DNA of 64,000 nucleotides. It comes from Atriophallophorus winterbourni (taxonomy: Eukaryota > Platyhelminthes > Trematoda > Plagiorchiida > Microphallidae). This document shows positions 9,112-20,585 of the stretch, in pieces. Made by a program: the position numbers and the translations under genes. Position 1 is the first letter of the stretch. Each line of letters starts with the position of its first letter. The notes under the pieces were generated by a model. It was not told the DNA's origin and made no database searches. It saw nothing but the letters and a program-made list of their open reading frames with translations. The stretch spans positions 91,164-155,163 of the forward strand of contig JACCGJ010000305.1 of assembly GCA_013407085.1 (NCBI GenBank), read 5' to 3'.

Positions 9112-11940
9112 GCGACGACTGTAGCCGGCCCATCAAACCCGAGTCGCCTATTCTATGTTACAAACAAATCGAGTGGTCTGCGTTTTCTAGTCGATACTGG
9201 CGCTGAAATCAGCGTCATACCTCCAACATCCAGCACCTCCAAACCGTCGTCCTACACTCTTCAGGCGGCAAATGCCACTCGTATTAACACTTACGGCCAA
9301 CGCCTGCTAACCTTCAACTTTTTTTCCCTGGGTGTTTCTTATCGCGGAGGTTAATTGCCCAATAATCGGCATGGACTTTTTGTCTCACTTCGGTCTAACT
9401 GTCGAAGTGAAACAGCGGAGATTAGTAGATACGACAACCTCTTTACAGGTGTCAGGTATCACCACTAAAGCCATTTCCTCCGGCATCAAAGCTGTCACTC
9501 TAGAAACTTCGACATTTAGTACTATACTGCATGAATTCCCATCCGTCATGCAGCCTCCACGACCGACAGACAAAGTGACCCACTCCGTGAAACACTACAT
9601 TGTCACCAGCGGACCACCAGTCTCCTTCAGACCTAGGCGACTTCACCCGTCGAAACTCAAGATCGCAAGAACCGAATTTGAGCACATGCTAGAGCTTGGG
9701 ATCATCCGTCCCTCTTTCAGCTCCTGGTCGTCACCACTTCATGTGGTTCCCAAGAAGACCTCAGATGACTGGAGGCCATGTGGCGACTATCGTGCTCTCA
9801 ACAATCGAACGGTCCCCAACAGATATCCGTTGCCACGACGATACTTAATAAGCTTGATCTCGTCCGTACTTATTATCACATCCCGGTAGCCGGGTAAGAC
9901 ATACCCAAAACGGCAGTCAAAACTCCTTTCGGCTTATACGAATTCACTCGGATGCCCTTTCGCCTGAGAAACGCTGCACAAACCTTCCAAAGTTTCATCG
10001 ACGAAGTCTTGCGAAGCTTGTTGTTTGCCTACGCATACATCGACGACGTCTCGATTGCCAGCAACTCTCCAGAGGAGCATGTCGAGCACATCCGTCTCAT
10101 TTTAGAGCGTTTCGTTAACTACAACCCAAGCAAATGCATTTTCGGCACAGATTCACTGGACTTCCTCGGTCATCGCCTTACTCGATCTGGTATCACACCT
10201 CTTCCTGAGAAATGCCAGGCGATTTCCGACTTTCCTGTCCCAACAACGGTAACCCAGTTGCACCGCTTTATCGGCATGATCAACTTTTACCGTCGCTTTA
10301 TTCCAAACTGCGCAAAGATCATTGCACCGCTGACCGATTTGCTCGACTCCAAATCAAAATCTCTTCAGCTTTCGCCTGAGGCCCTTGAAGCTTTTGCCGC
10401 ATCCAAAAAAGCTCTTTGCAGTGCCACAGAACTCTCATTCATTGATCCGGAACCGACCTTTCCTTTGTCATTGACGACCGATGCCTTCAATTCGGCTGTG
10501 GGAGCTGTTTTACAACAACACCACAAGAACACAGTCCATCCACTGGCATTTTTCTCACAAAAGCTTAGTCCGGCAAAAACTCGCTATAGCACATTTGGCC
10601 GTGAATTACGTGCGATATATTTGGCCATACGGCATTTCCGTCATTTACTGGAAGGTCGTGACTTCATTATTTTTACGGATCACAAACCATTGACTTTTGC
10701 TCTGCAGTCTAAACTTGATCGTCATTCGCCACGCGAGATTCGACACTTAGTTTACATCTCTCTTTTCTCTACCGATATACGTTACATCAAAGGAGATGCG
10801 AACTTGGTTGCCGATGCTTTATCAAGACCTGACATTTCTGTTTTGTCTACAGGCACACCATTTAAACTCTCCCTTTCGACTAACCATCAAGCCGAGATTG
10901 ATAAAACCGAACTCGCGAAGTGTCGATCCCTGGATTTGCAGCAAATTCAGTTACCAAACGCCGATGACTCGTTAACGTGCGATATCTCGACAGGGAAACC
11001 TAGACCTCTTGTTCCTCTTTCTCTGCGACGTGCCATTTTCGATCATGTTCATTCGATGTCTCATCCTGGAAAGCGTGCCACCGTGAGGCTAATCGCAGAT
11101 TGTTTTGTTTGACCATCCATGAATAAGGATATACGAAATTGGGTCCAGCATTGCATTCCTTGTCAAAAGAACAAGATATCTCGGCACACCTTCACACCTT
11201 ACGTTCCATTTAGGCATCCCAACTGTCGATCCTCTCATGTGCATCTCGATCTCGTCGGTCCTATGCCATCATCGAACGGATACTCATTCATCCTAACGGC
11301 GATTGATCGCTTTACTCGATGGCCGATTGCTGTTCCGATCAAAGACACATGTTCAGAGACTGTAGCACGCGCCTTCGTCGAACATTAGATTGCCAATTTT
11401 AGCACACCATCTGTCATCACAACCGACCGTGGCACTCAGTTTCAATCGACTTTGTTCCGAGATTTGACGCGACACCTTGGCTGTCAGCACATACGAACCA
11501 CCGCCTACCACCCTAACTCAAACGGATTGGTTGAACGCTTCCATCGGCAGCTTAAAGCCTCTTTAGCTTACCAGCCTGATCCTAATAAATAGACTGAGAA
11601 TTTGCCACTTGTTCTTCTTGAAATACGTTGCGCTATCAAAGAAGACATGCAGCGCTCAGCCGCAGAGTTAGTTTTTGGTACCGCCTTGTGTCTTCCCGGT
11701 GAACTCGTTGTGCCATGCCAGCCATTACCTCCGTCGTCAGATTACATTTCTCGCTTGCGATCGTTCATGTTCAAGTTGGACTTTACGCCTCCTCGTCAGC
11801 GCATTATCCGCCAACAGAAATCACCTCATCTTGATACGTGTGATTTTGTTTTTGTGCGACGCGACTCTGTTTGTAAACCTCTTCAGCCATCCTATCATGG
11901 ACCTCACAGAGTTATCGAGCGTAAACCCAAGTTCTATTGA
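9112..11940 (+). pseudogene. Gypsy pol remnant: protease, RT, RNase H, integrase
   Basis: Domain order is normal. Protease has FLVDTGAEISVIP (catalytic DTG-type triplet at 9193). The RT has [12 protein letters not shown] (about 9771-9806) and an intact YIDD at 10036-10047. RNase H covers TDAFNSAVGAVLQ to FTDHKPLTF (10480-10700). The integrase has an HHCC-like finger (HPGKRAT, CIPCQKNK) and core residues HLDLVGP (about 11237), TDRGTQF (11421) and NGLVERF (11521). A frameshift separates protease from RT and another lies near 9890-9950. Stops at about 11110, 11386 and 11590 break the integrase. Confidence 0.9.
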
Positions 11941-12205
11941 CCGCTTAAAACCCGCTTTTGTCGAGCCTAAGCCGCAATCTCCACCAAGCGTCACAACCCA
12001 TCACGCACAACCGCCTGATAATCCTCATGTGCCAACCTCCACCCATGTTCATCCCAATCCCACGGTCCATCCTACCCCCGTTCAAACCCGAACCGGTAGA
12101 CATGTGCATTGGCCCAAACGCCTTGCTGACTACGTGACCTTATGAACATTTCGAGCGTATGTTACCCTTCAGTCAAGCCTAAATAACGCTCTGCTGGGGG
12201 AGTAT

Positions 12206-12609
12206 TGTAGTGAACTGCTTCCACTTTGTAACTTCGTATTATGTACATAAAATGTTCGGCCTTGTAGAGTTATTCGTTTTTTGGCCATGTATACTATGTC
12301 TGTATCAATGCTTGTACAACATACTTTAAGGCGGTCAATACAATTTCGAACTAAGATTTGTCTTCTCCCGTGGTTGCGAAGTCTGTGTGCGTCACTCTGT
12401 GTTGGAACTGTGATTAACGGATTCTCCAACATTTTAGCGATTTCTGTACCTTGGATTTTATTTCTTGGATTTTCTTGTGTGGATTACTTCGCTATCGTTG
12501 GACGTTACGGATCTTTATTTGGACATTTGCTCCTTTGGTATTTTAGTGAGTTCTTTTCATTTTTGCCATTTTGTGTGTAGTGCTAGACTTATATTTTTGG
12601 TCCACTACA
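12206..12609 (+). repeat. 3' LTR of second gypsy element
   Basis: Direct repeat of 4310-4714. It is preceded by a purine-rich stretch, GCTGGGGGAGTAT (12193-12205), that fits a polypurine tract, and followed by GTTC, the second copy of the target duplication. Confidence 0.92.
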
Positions 12610-12613
12610 GTTC

Positions 12614-14440
12614 CGTATTTATGTATGGAGAGTTATTCCGCGTAGATTTTGCCGCACAGGACGATGCGTGGAAAGTTAGACACCTACTACGCAAACCACG
12701 CCCTAGTGAACTCGATAAATATTGTAACTTTATCTTGCCACAAAACCCATGCGACCGTTCATTCAAAAAGACAGTCGACACACTGAAACAACTATTTAGA
12801 GACAGGTTATCACTCTTCAACACGTTATCTTTGCCTAAAACTGGTTATACAGGAATCCGACGATTTCTTAACACACATGGGCATTGCTAACAGAGAGTGC
12901 GAGCGGTTTAAGCTTCGTTCACCAACGGATGATCAATTTAAATCGCTAATATTTATATGCACTCTCCCGTCTTCCAGTTTCACATATATCAGGACCCCTC
13001 ACTCACGCTTCAAGCCATCGGTGACGAGTATCTTCGATTGGTAAATCTTCAACGGGATTCGGCTATGGTCCAATATGGGGGTCATGGTAAAGTTGCTGTC
13101 AATCTCCATCGGGATTTATCTATGGTCCACCTTGGGGACCATGGCAAACATGCGGTACATTCAATCCAAAAGAAGATACGCATTTTTCGCTTGAATGAAC
13201 CTGGTACCCAGAATCCAACTCCATCTTCGCCAGGATCCAAGAAGCCTCGTTCTGCGTGTTGGTTATGCGGCGCATGGCATTTCGTCAAATTCTGCCCGTT
13301 CAAGCAACATTGATGTCAACGGTGTAACATCGTTGGTCACAAGGATGGTTTCTGTCAACAGAGTATTGGTCGCTCGAATCATTCACACAAGCATTCAAAG
13401 TGGTCTCTCAGTCTTTTGGCTACGTTCCAAGTCTACGCAGCCGATCGGAGAAAATTCGTAATGGTCCAGATCAACGGTCAATCTGTTCGATTGCAGTTGG
13501 ACACTGTATCAGGCATCAAGATCATTTCCCGAAAACTCTGGTGGAACCTTGTTTATCCATAACTCAATCCCACAACACAGACCACCACCAGTGCCTGTGG
13601 AGGTTCCGTACAGCTGACTAGACAGCTACAATGCCAAATCACATTCGGAAGGTCAACAGTCGTAGGCACGTGTTACGTGTCAAATTCACAACTAAAACTG
13701 TTTGGCCTCGATTTGTTTGATCTTCCCGATTTGGCTCGCCTTCCATTCAGTGCGATTTGCAATCAAATACAAGCAACCGAAACACTTCAGAAAAAGCGAG
13801 ACGCGATAATGCTGGAACATGCAACCGTGTTTACAAACGAACTTGGAACATGTAACAAGGCGCAAGGTAGTCTCTATCTCGAAAATGACGCCAAGCCTGT
13901 ATTCCAACCGAAACGACCTGTGCCATACCCATCCTTGCCACAAGTCGAAACTGAACTTCAAAGGTCACAAGATCAAGGTGTTCCAGTAACATACTTTGCC
14001 TGGGCAGCACCTATCGTTGTCGTTAAAAAGCCGAATGAAGCCATCAGAAGTTGCGCCGATTTTTCAACTAGATTGAATGCCGTTTCCGAAACCACTATCC
14101 ATTACCTGTCGCAGATGATTTGTTCACAATGCTCAATGGTGGTTTGTACTTCGCAAAGCTCGACCTAGCTGATTCCTATCTGCAGATCGGAATTGCACCT
14201 GATTCGCAAGAACTGCTAAAAATTAATACCCATAAGGGATTGTTCCAGTATGAGCGTCATCCTTTTCGTGTGAAGACTGCTCCAGACGTTTTCCAGCAAC
14301 TGATGGACAGCATTATGTCTGGCATCCCAGGTCTGGCCGCATACCTGGACGATCTACTCATTCTCGGTTCCTCCGAAGAAGAACTCGATGGTCGCATCAA
14401 CCAGACGTTGAGACGGATCACTGAAAGTGGTTTAGGCCTT
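12614..14440 (+). pseudogene. Remainder of outer gypsy gag, protease and RT
   Basis: After the GTTC duplication the outer element's Gag continues (DDAWKVRHLLRK, NFILPQNP, SLFNTLSLPKTG). It reaches two zinc knuckles near 13255-13365 (CWLCGAWHFVKFC; CQRCNIVGHKDGFC). A protease follows (RLQLDTVSG, near 13487-13515). Then come a linker and RT with VVKKPNEAIRSCADFS (about 14016-14065), FAKLDLADSYLQI and an intact YLDD at 14342-14353. Stops and frameshifts occur near 12888, 13310 and 13620 and around 14100. The sequence ends abruptly after a GLGLC block at the BEL boundary. Confidence 0.88.
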
Positions 14441-14977
14441 TGTAAGATAAACATTGAATTTATTTTATTGACAACTAATCGTTCAAATCTGCTGGTATTT
14501 TTGTATATTTCTACCATTTTGGTTTACCGAACTACTTGACTTTATTCGTTATCGAGCTTATTGTTGGGTATTTTTATTTGGCCGTTCCTGCGCTATTTGA
14601 AGTTGTGATCACTCGTGTTCATTGTTATTGTTGAATATTCTTGATTTTGGATTCAACACGAAGCGGAATAATTGAGGCTTGCTATTTTTATTGTATAATT
14701 ATTTCGCTTCAATAGTACCGTACTCATCTCACGTATTGCCTTGTCAATATCTTGGTGGGTTTGGACGCATAACTCAACCGTTAAATAGACACATTGATGT
14801 TTATAACGTGACTGAATTCTTTGACGTTGAACTCGAATTTCCCTGGACCGTTTTGTTGGTTACAGCACTCAATTGGCTTCGTTCGAGCATTTGGGGACAT
14901 GAATAAAAAATCGTCAAAGAAAACGACTGAACACGACCAAAAGGATCGTTTGGACGGACACGTCGGTAATTTTTTCA

Positions 14978-15766
14978 TTGTTTGATAACATATCATGCTC
15001 TGGTTCGGTAGTTAGTTTTAACGCTGATAATCGTAGGGCGCAGTTTCTGTTAGCAAAATTAGCGGAGGAACAGAGGCGTCAAGAGATTGAGTTAGAACTG
15101 TTAAAGGCTACGAATGCTACTCGATTTACACGAGTTAAACTAAAACTCTCTGATGCAGGAGATTCTGGTCAGATTGCTGGAGACGGTAAGGCTCAGAAGA
15201 CCATCAAACAATATCTTAGCCTAGTCAAACTTCAAGAAGAACGCAAAGTGTCTAGTCATTCCTTTGACCGTGTAACACCGGTGATGCCAAGAATAGAATT
15301 ACAGTATTTCGATGGCATTCCATGCCACTATTGAAAATTTATACGGCAATTTGAAAACTTTATTGAAAGTATTGTCTTTGACGACGGACAACGTATGCTG
15401 TATTTGCTGCACCATTGTAAAGGTCAAGCGCGAGATGCTATCGATGGATGTAGTATGTTGTTGCCTGAAACTGCCTACAAAAGGGCGCGAGAGACATCAA
15501 CTGATCTCTACGGACAGATTCACGTTATCGCGCGGTCAATGATTGACCGATTAATTTCGTCCATGGAACAAGTAAAGTCAAACGGGGTTTTGGTGACTCA
15601 AATCTCGATAGAGATGCAGAACTGTGAGACTGCTCTATCTCAAATGAATTGCGATGCGGACCTAGATTCGTTGACGATACTTGAATTAGTCGTCTATGAG
15701 CTGCCACACGAATTGCAGGATCGGAAAGCGAGATTGGTTGATGTGATTCACCAGGACAATCCCTAG
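14978..15766 (+). pseudogene. BEL/Pao gag remnant
   Basis: The N-terminal part (14978-15334) is charged and coiled-coil-like (LLAKLAEEQRRQEIELELLK). After a frameshift near 15335, residues from 15395 onward carry the Pao Gag core: YLLHHCKGQARDAIDGC, YGQIHVIARSMIDRL, SIEMQNCETALSQMNCDADLD and VVYELPHELQDRK. The reading frame ends at a stop near 15764. The core is similar to, but distinct from, the gag of the element at 4830-8331. Confidence 0.8.
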
Positions 15767-15939
15767 CCAAAGTTTCACGATTTGCCACTTTTCATAGCAG
15801 ACGAAGCGCGAATAAGTCGTAGGCGTTTCGATGAAATCGCAACGAAAGCAAATGTTAAGGTAACTGACAAGACAGGAAGAGAATTAGCGCGTATTCCTAA
15901 TACGGTGAATTAAATGGACTAGTTTCACTCGAAGATAGC

Positions 15940-18296
15940 CGTTAATTGCTATGTTTGTGGTGATGAACACCATTTGGAAAAGCGTGACAAGTTCACATCT
16001 TACGATGTTAGCGGTCGGTGGAACACTGTCAAGAAACGTCAGGGTTGATTCTTGTGTCTTTTCAGAGGTCATCGTGCTACGCATTGTCGAAAGAAAGGCT
16101 TGTGTTCTGTTTCTGGCTGTAACGGAAGACACAGTAACCTCCTTCATATATGCCAGAAGGAAGAAACTTTTGATAATTCAGTAAAATGTAACAGTCTAAA
16201 TACTAGTTACGAACGTGTTCGTCGAGGCACATTTCCTGTTACCATACTGGGACCACATGGCGCAGTAGATACTTACGCTATGCTAGATAATGGTTCTGAT
16301 GTATCTTTGGTGGAAAGCATTCTTCTACAAAAGTTAAGAATCCAACCCGAGGAAGAAGACTTGCATGTTGGAACACTAAATTCGGTATCTCATCTATACT
16401 CAGGCACGACGGAATTCTCTCTGGGGCCATATGGTTGCCAAGAGCCTGTTGTGCTCATAAATCGTGTATTATGTGTACTGGAGTTACCGAGAAACAATTG
16501 TTGTTCAGCTGCTGTGGACGCCAGGGCGTGGGAACATTTGAAAAACCTCCACTTACCTGACAATCTTGATAAAACAGTTGGCCTGCTTATTAGAGCAGAC
16601 GTACCGGATGCACACTGGGTGATGAAGCAGAGATTAGGCCGCCGTTACGAACCCTTTGCTTATGAAACCAAACTTGGCTGGGTGGTTCTTGGACCAGTTA
16701 TCTAAGACTCGACACGCAGCAAGTTTGTGCTCAGTGTACAACGGGAGGACATGGATGTGGCTGAGCAATTGAAGTTGATGCAGAATAATAAATTCGACGA
16801 TAGTGCCTCATGTGATCAACAGCTGACGAGGAAAGAAATAAAGATCGTTCAACTCGTCGGAAGGTCTTGTCGTTTGAAAGATGGCCGTTTTAAAGTGTGT
16901 TTACCTTGGAAAAGAGATTTCCATGGACTGTGCAACAACCTTGGACAAGCAAAGTCGCGTTTACAGTGTGTGTTCTAGGTCTTTGCGAAATCCTGAGTTA
17001 CTTCAAAGGTATGCAAACGTAATGGAACGCAATTTTATCTGCAGATATGCAACTCCTGTTCCGGATACTTAATTGTCGACAAACGTTCGACCTTGGTGGT
17101 TTCTTCCCCATCACGCAGTTATTAACCCTAAAACACCTGGTAAGTTAAGGGTTGTATATGATTGTGCCGACAAGTTCGGATGTGTATCACTAAATGATTG
17201 TTCATAATAAGGTCCAGATAGACCGCGGAGCTTGATTGGTATATTTCTGAAATTCCGTAAAGAGGTGATCGCACTCTCTGTCGATATTGAAGAAATGTTC
17301 ATGCAATTATCTGTTCCTGTTATTGACCGAGGTGCACTGGGGTTTTTGTGGTGGCCGAACAATGACATATCTCAAACTCATACTGAATATCAGATAGCGG
17401 TTCATCCCTTTGGAGCTGTTTCATCGCCATTTGTCGCGATTTTTGCACTCAAGCAAACGCTTGTGCATTGCGATCAAAACGCTTTTCTGCTGGTTGCCGA
17501 AGCTATTCAAAATTATTTTTCTGTTGACGATTTGATTATTTCTGTATCAAGGGAGAGTGATGCAATGATCTTTATCAACGAAGTTTGTCGGACGCTTTCG
17601 AAATGCGGTTTTACTTTACGGAAAAGGTTGTCGAATTGTAAGAGTGCTTTGAAAGATGTTTCAGATAAAAAATTAGCTCACCTGGATGGTAAATGTTATC
17701 TGAATCCCGTCCCTTTTGATAGAACATTGGATCTTGAATGAGATTCGGTTGCTGATAAGTTTCCTTTCTTGTTTTGGCAGAAAGATGTTCCCTTACAAGA
17801 CGCTCGCTGCTGTTAGCGGTTTCTTCCTTGTTTAATCCTTTGGGGTTGGTCGCTCCAATTATGTTGCCTGCCAAGTTGCTATTACAAAAACTTTATCGCA
17901 AAACCTCGTATTAGAATGCTGAACTATGTTCGACAGACGTGCAAGTTTGGAAGATCTGGGTGTCCAATTTTCGGGAACTGCAATCATTAGGAATTCCTCA
18001 ATGTATGAAACTCGAAGGTGCTCACGTAGTTCGACCTTAGTTACATGCATCCTGTGATGCGTTGGAAGTTGGGTATGGAGCCGCGATTAACATTCGATTT
18101 AGCCCTAAGTCTGATCTCTCATATTGTTCCCTATTCCACTCGAAATCGCGCGTTGCTCTAGTAAAGCCCGGTACTATTCCGCATCTGGAATTAGTAGCCG
18201 CTAAGCTGGCAGTATTACTTACTACCGTACTAAAGGAAGAAATTCATTTGGAATTAGATCAAACATGCTTCTGGACTGATTTGACTGTTGTTATCG
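15940..18296 (+). pseudogene. BEL/Pao zinc finger, protease, RT and RNase H remnant
   Basis: Finger motifs lie at about 15945-16145 (CYVCGDEHHLEK-like, CLFRGHRATHCRKKGLC, CNGRHSNLLH). The protease has YAMLDNGSDVSLV (about 16276-16314). RT pieces include YETKLGWVVLGP (16660-16700), a DGRFKVCLPWK block (about 16890) and [12 protein letters not shown] (17150). IEEMFMQLSVP follows at about 17287, then FLWWPND-type residues and the active site SVDDLIIS (17521-17545; canonical YVDD has become SVDD). RNase H starts near 18062 (GTIPHLELVAAKLA) and is cut at about 18296. Stops occur at about 15912, 16703, 16976, 17069, 17205 and 17739. Confidence 0.85.
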
Positions 18297-18346
18297 GCCT
18301 CCGTCGGTCGATGTCGACCATGGATGTATATCACATCGCATGAGTT

Positions 18347-20098
18347 TCATGTTTCGCAACTTTTTGAATGACTAAACAGTCCGATTCGGGAGGAACAATC
18401 TCTCCCGCAGCGCTTGCAACGATCGTCAGAACTCTGTTGTATTGCATCAGATGCACGCCGGCGGCGTGATCTGCGTTCAGCAGCCAGGAGCTGTATTTGC
18501 TCCTCCCCGGCTTGCAGTCGACGCTTCACACAATGCCTCCAAAGTGAGCGGTCAAGAGCAAGTTCTTCCCAGCTTGCGGGGTCAATGTCAAGAGCTTTCA
18601 TATCTCTTTTGCAAACCTCTTTGTACCGCAAGTGCGGTCTGCCCAATGGTCGACTTCCTAATTGCAACTCACCGTAGAGTAGATCTTTTGGAATACGACC
18701 ATTTTCAATTCTATAGACATGACCAAGCCACCGCAGGCGGCGCTGACGTAATAGGGTGAACATGCTCTGTAGACCAGCTTTTGAAAGCACTTCAGCGTTA
18801 GTCACACTGTCCATCCACGATATGTTCAAGATACGACGGATGCTTCGTAGATGAAAAGCATTCAGCTTCCGTTCGTGTCTTGCGTGGGTGGCCCAGGTTT
18901 CACTGCCGTATAGTAAAGCATTTAGTACGCACGCGCTGTATACCATCATCTTTGTCTTTACAGTCAGCTTGCGGTTACACCAAACACGAGAGTTCAATCG
19001 GGACAAAATGACAGCTGCTCTGCCAATCCGCTTATCAATCTCCGTGTCTAGCGATAGGTTATCCGCAATGGTTGAACCAAGATATGTGAAATGATGTACT
19101 GGTTCGAGCTGACAGTTTCCAACAGTGATGATTGGTGGCGATACAGTCCCTTGACCAAGGACTTTGGTCTTGCTCATGCTGATTGTTAGACCAAAGTCTT
19201 TGCATGTCGACGAAAAACAGTCCATTAGCGACTGTAGGTTCTCTTGGGAGTGAGCAATAAAGGCTGCATCGTCGGCAAACAACAGTTCACGGATTATCAC
19301 ATCCCGTACTTTGGTTTGTGCTCTCAACCGGTTCAGGTTGAAAAGCTTGCCATCACTTCGCGTGCGTATGTAAATGCCTTCTGTTCTCGTCTTAAAAGCG
19401 TGCTTCAGAAGCAGAGCAAAGAAAATACCGAACAGCGTGGGAGCAAGAACACACCCTTGTTTGACGCCTCGACGGATTTCAAATGCTTCTGAACTGCAAC
19501 CGTTAAAATGGACTGAGCCTTTCATGCCTGAGTGGAACGAAATAACGAGTCTCAGCAGCCTTGGGGGGCAGCCTATCAGATCGAGCATTTTGAAGAGACC
19601 CTCCCTGCTGACGTAGTCGAATGCCTTAGTTAAATCAATAAAAACAGTGTATAATGGCATACGCTGTTCCCGACACTTTTCTTGAAGTTGTCTCAGGGAG
19701 AGGATTATGTCAACGGTTGATCTTCCCTTGCGGAAGCCACATTGAGATTCGGAGTAAATTCTATCAGCTAAGACTTGCAGCCGGATCTGTAAGACTTCAG
19801 CAAACAATTTTCCTACAACATTCAGAAGGGAGATTCCTCTGTAAATGTTGCAGTCGCCTCTGTAACCCTTATTCTTAAATAGCGTGATGAACTTTGTGTC
19901 TCGCATCTCTTGTGGGACACCCCCCTCCTGCCAGCACTGAAGAAGCAAATGGTGAAGAGGCTGTAATAATGCTGCTCTACCGCATTTGATGAGCTCAGGT
20001 GGAATTCCGTCGTCACCAGGGGCCTCCCCATTCGCTAAGCGTTCGATTGCCTTATTGAGCTCATCAAGAGTAGGAGGCTGGGGTATCTCGCTATTCAA
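18347..20098 (-). CDS. RTE-like reverse transcriptase with C-terminal CCHC-type finger
   Basis: 583 codons without a stop. RT motifs: DDGIPPELIK (about 29-38), LFKNKGYRGDCNIYRGIS (73-90), CGFRKGRSTVDII (120-132), FIDLTKAFDYVSREGL (153-168), GVKQGCVLAPTLF (211-223) and the active site FADDAAF (274-280), all intact. The C-terminal thumb region includes LLYGSETWAT and RRLRWLGHVYR. It ends with a basic RRSRRRR stretch and CKRCGRDC...HSKSC finger. The ORF opens downstream of the true start; the upstream linker is frameshifted, so the original single ORF is broken. Confidence 0.9.
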   Translation of the reverse strand: MNSEIPQPPTLDELNKAIERLANGEAPGDDGIPPELIKCGRAALLQPLHHLLLQCWQEGGVPQEMRDTKFITLFKNKGYRGDCNIYRGISLLNVVGKLFAEVLQIRLQVLADRIYSESQCGFRKGRSTVDIILSLRQLQEKCREQRMPLYTVFIDLTKAFDYVSREGLFKMLDLIGCPPRLLRLVISFHSGMKGSVHFNGCSSEAFEIRRGVKQGCVLAPTLFGIFFALLLKHAFKTRTEGIYIRTRSDGKLFNLNRLRAQTKVRDVIIRELLFADDAAFIAHSQENLQSLMDCFSSTCKDFGLTISMSKTKVLGQGTVSPPIITVGNCQLEPVHHFTYLGSTIADNLSLDTEIDKRIGRAAVILSRLNSRVWCNRKLTVKTKMMVYSACVLNALLYGSETWATHARHERKLNAFHLRSIRRILNISWMDSVTNAEVLSKAGLQSMFTLLRQRRLRWLGHVYRIENGRIPKDLLYGELQLGSRPLGRPHLRYKEVCKRDMKALDIDPASWEELALDRSLWRHCVKRRLQAGEEQIQLLAAERRSRRRRASDAIQQSSDDRCKRCGRDCSSRIGLFSHSKSCET

Positions 20099-20585
20099 TT
20101 GGTCGGCAACCGTTCGACATTTTCAAGGTGGCATGCGGTTAGAAACGTACTGTCCCTAGAGTAGAGGGAGGAGAAGTGCTTACAAATCTTCATCTGTGAG
20201 TTTTGTCGACAATCGGCTCTTACCAGATAAAGACTTATGGGCGCCGTTTTTTAGTTTGTTTGGGCACTGGCTCTCTTGATCCATCATACATACCTGTGAA
20301 ATTGCCGGTATCCGAGCTTTTTGGATATTGACGGCATAAAACTCAGTCACTAGTCGTTTGCAAAGATTGCAGTCTGTGGACTTATTTTAGCTGATCTTAG
20401 AAGGACGCTAAGTTTTCATCTGTTTGCATTACCTTTGAACCTCAAGAATGCTGAGCGTTCTATCAAAGCAAAAGCATTCATTCAGACCGCGTTGCTCCGA
20501 ACCAGTCGCTCGTTCGAACATTTTTTGGACCGAAAGTGGAAAGTGCGACTCGGCCTATGCAGCTTTTTATCAATTCCCAGTTTTC

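Larger units (their letters stand above)
4310..12609 (+). mobile_element. Second Ty3/gypsy LTR retrotransposon, inserted in the first; 4-base TSD
   Basis: Two LTRs of about 405 bases (4310-4714 and 12206-12609) bound the element. Both begin TGTAGTG and end CACTACA, a perfect 7-base inverted pair. GTTC precedes (4306-4309) and follows (12610-12613) it as a target-site duplication. Inside are gag, protease, RT, RNase H and integrase, all carrying stops. Its gag begins at ATG 4814, is interrupted after a few codons by the BEL-like element at 4830-8331, and resumes in frame at the second copy of that element's duplication. The LTRs differ at several positions, so the insertion is not very recent. 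Confidence 0.93.
3812..14440 (+). mobile_element. Outermost CsRn1-like Ty3/gypsy element, interrupted by nested insertions
   Basis: The 5' LTR (3812-4110), primer-binding region and start of gag (from 4138) are separated from the rest of gag, protease and RT (12614-14440) by an 8.3-kb gypsy insertion. The two gag halves line up with the intact gag of the gypsy element at 61054: an IxEFxF block before the break, and a DDAWKVRHLLRK / NFILPQNP block after it. The right end is lost where a BEL/Pao element begins (about 14441), so no 3' LTR is seen. Assignment to the CsRn1 lineage is inferred from resemblance. Confidence 0.8.
14441..18296 (+). mobile_element. BEL/Pao retrotransposon, broken and truncated by a LINE
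   Basis: The 5' part (from TGTAAGATAAAC at 14441 to about 14864) is an AT-rich, LTR-like leader. Downstream are Gag (14978-15766), zinc fingers, protease, RT and the start of RNase H in the BEL/Pao order. The 3' half and 3' LTR are missing because a minus-strand RTE-like LINE starts at about 18297. I did not find the BEL continuation beyond that LINE. Several stops separate the domains. Confidence 0.85.

Noticed and set aside
12281..12580. ORFs inside the gypsy 2 LTRs (also 4386-4685)
   Set aside because: They lie in non-coding LTRs and appear twice only because the LTRs are repeats; no protein domain is visible.
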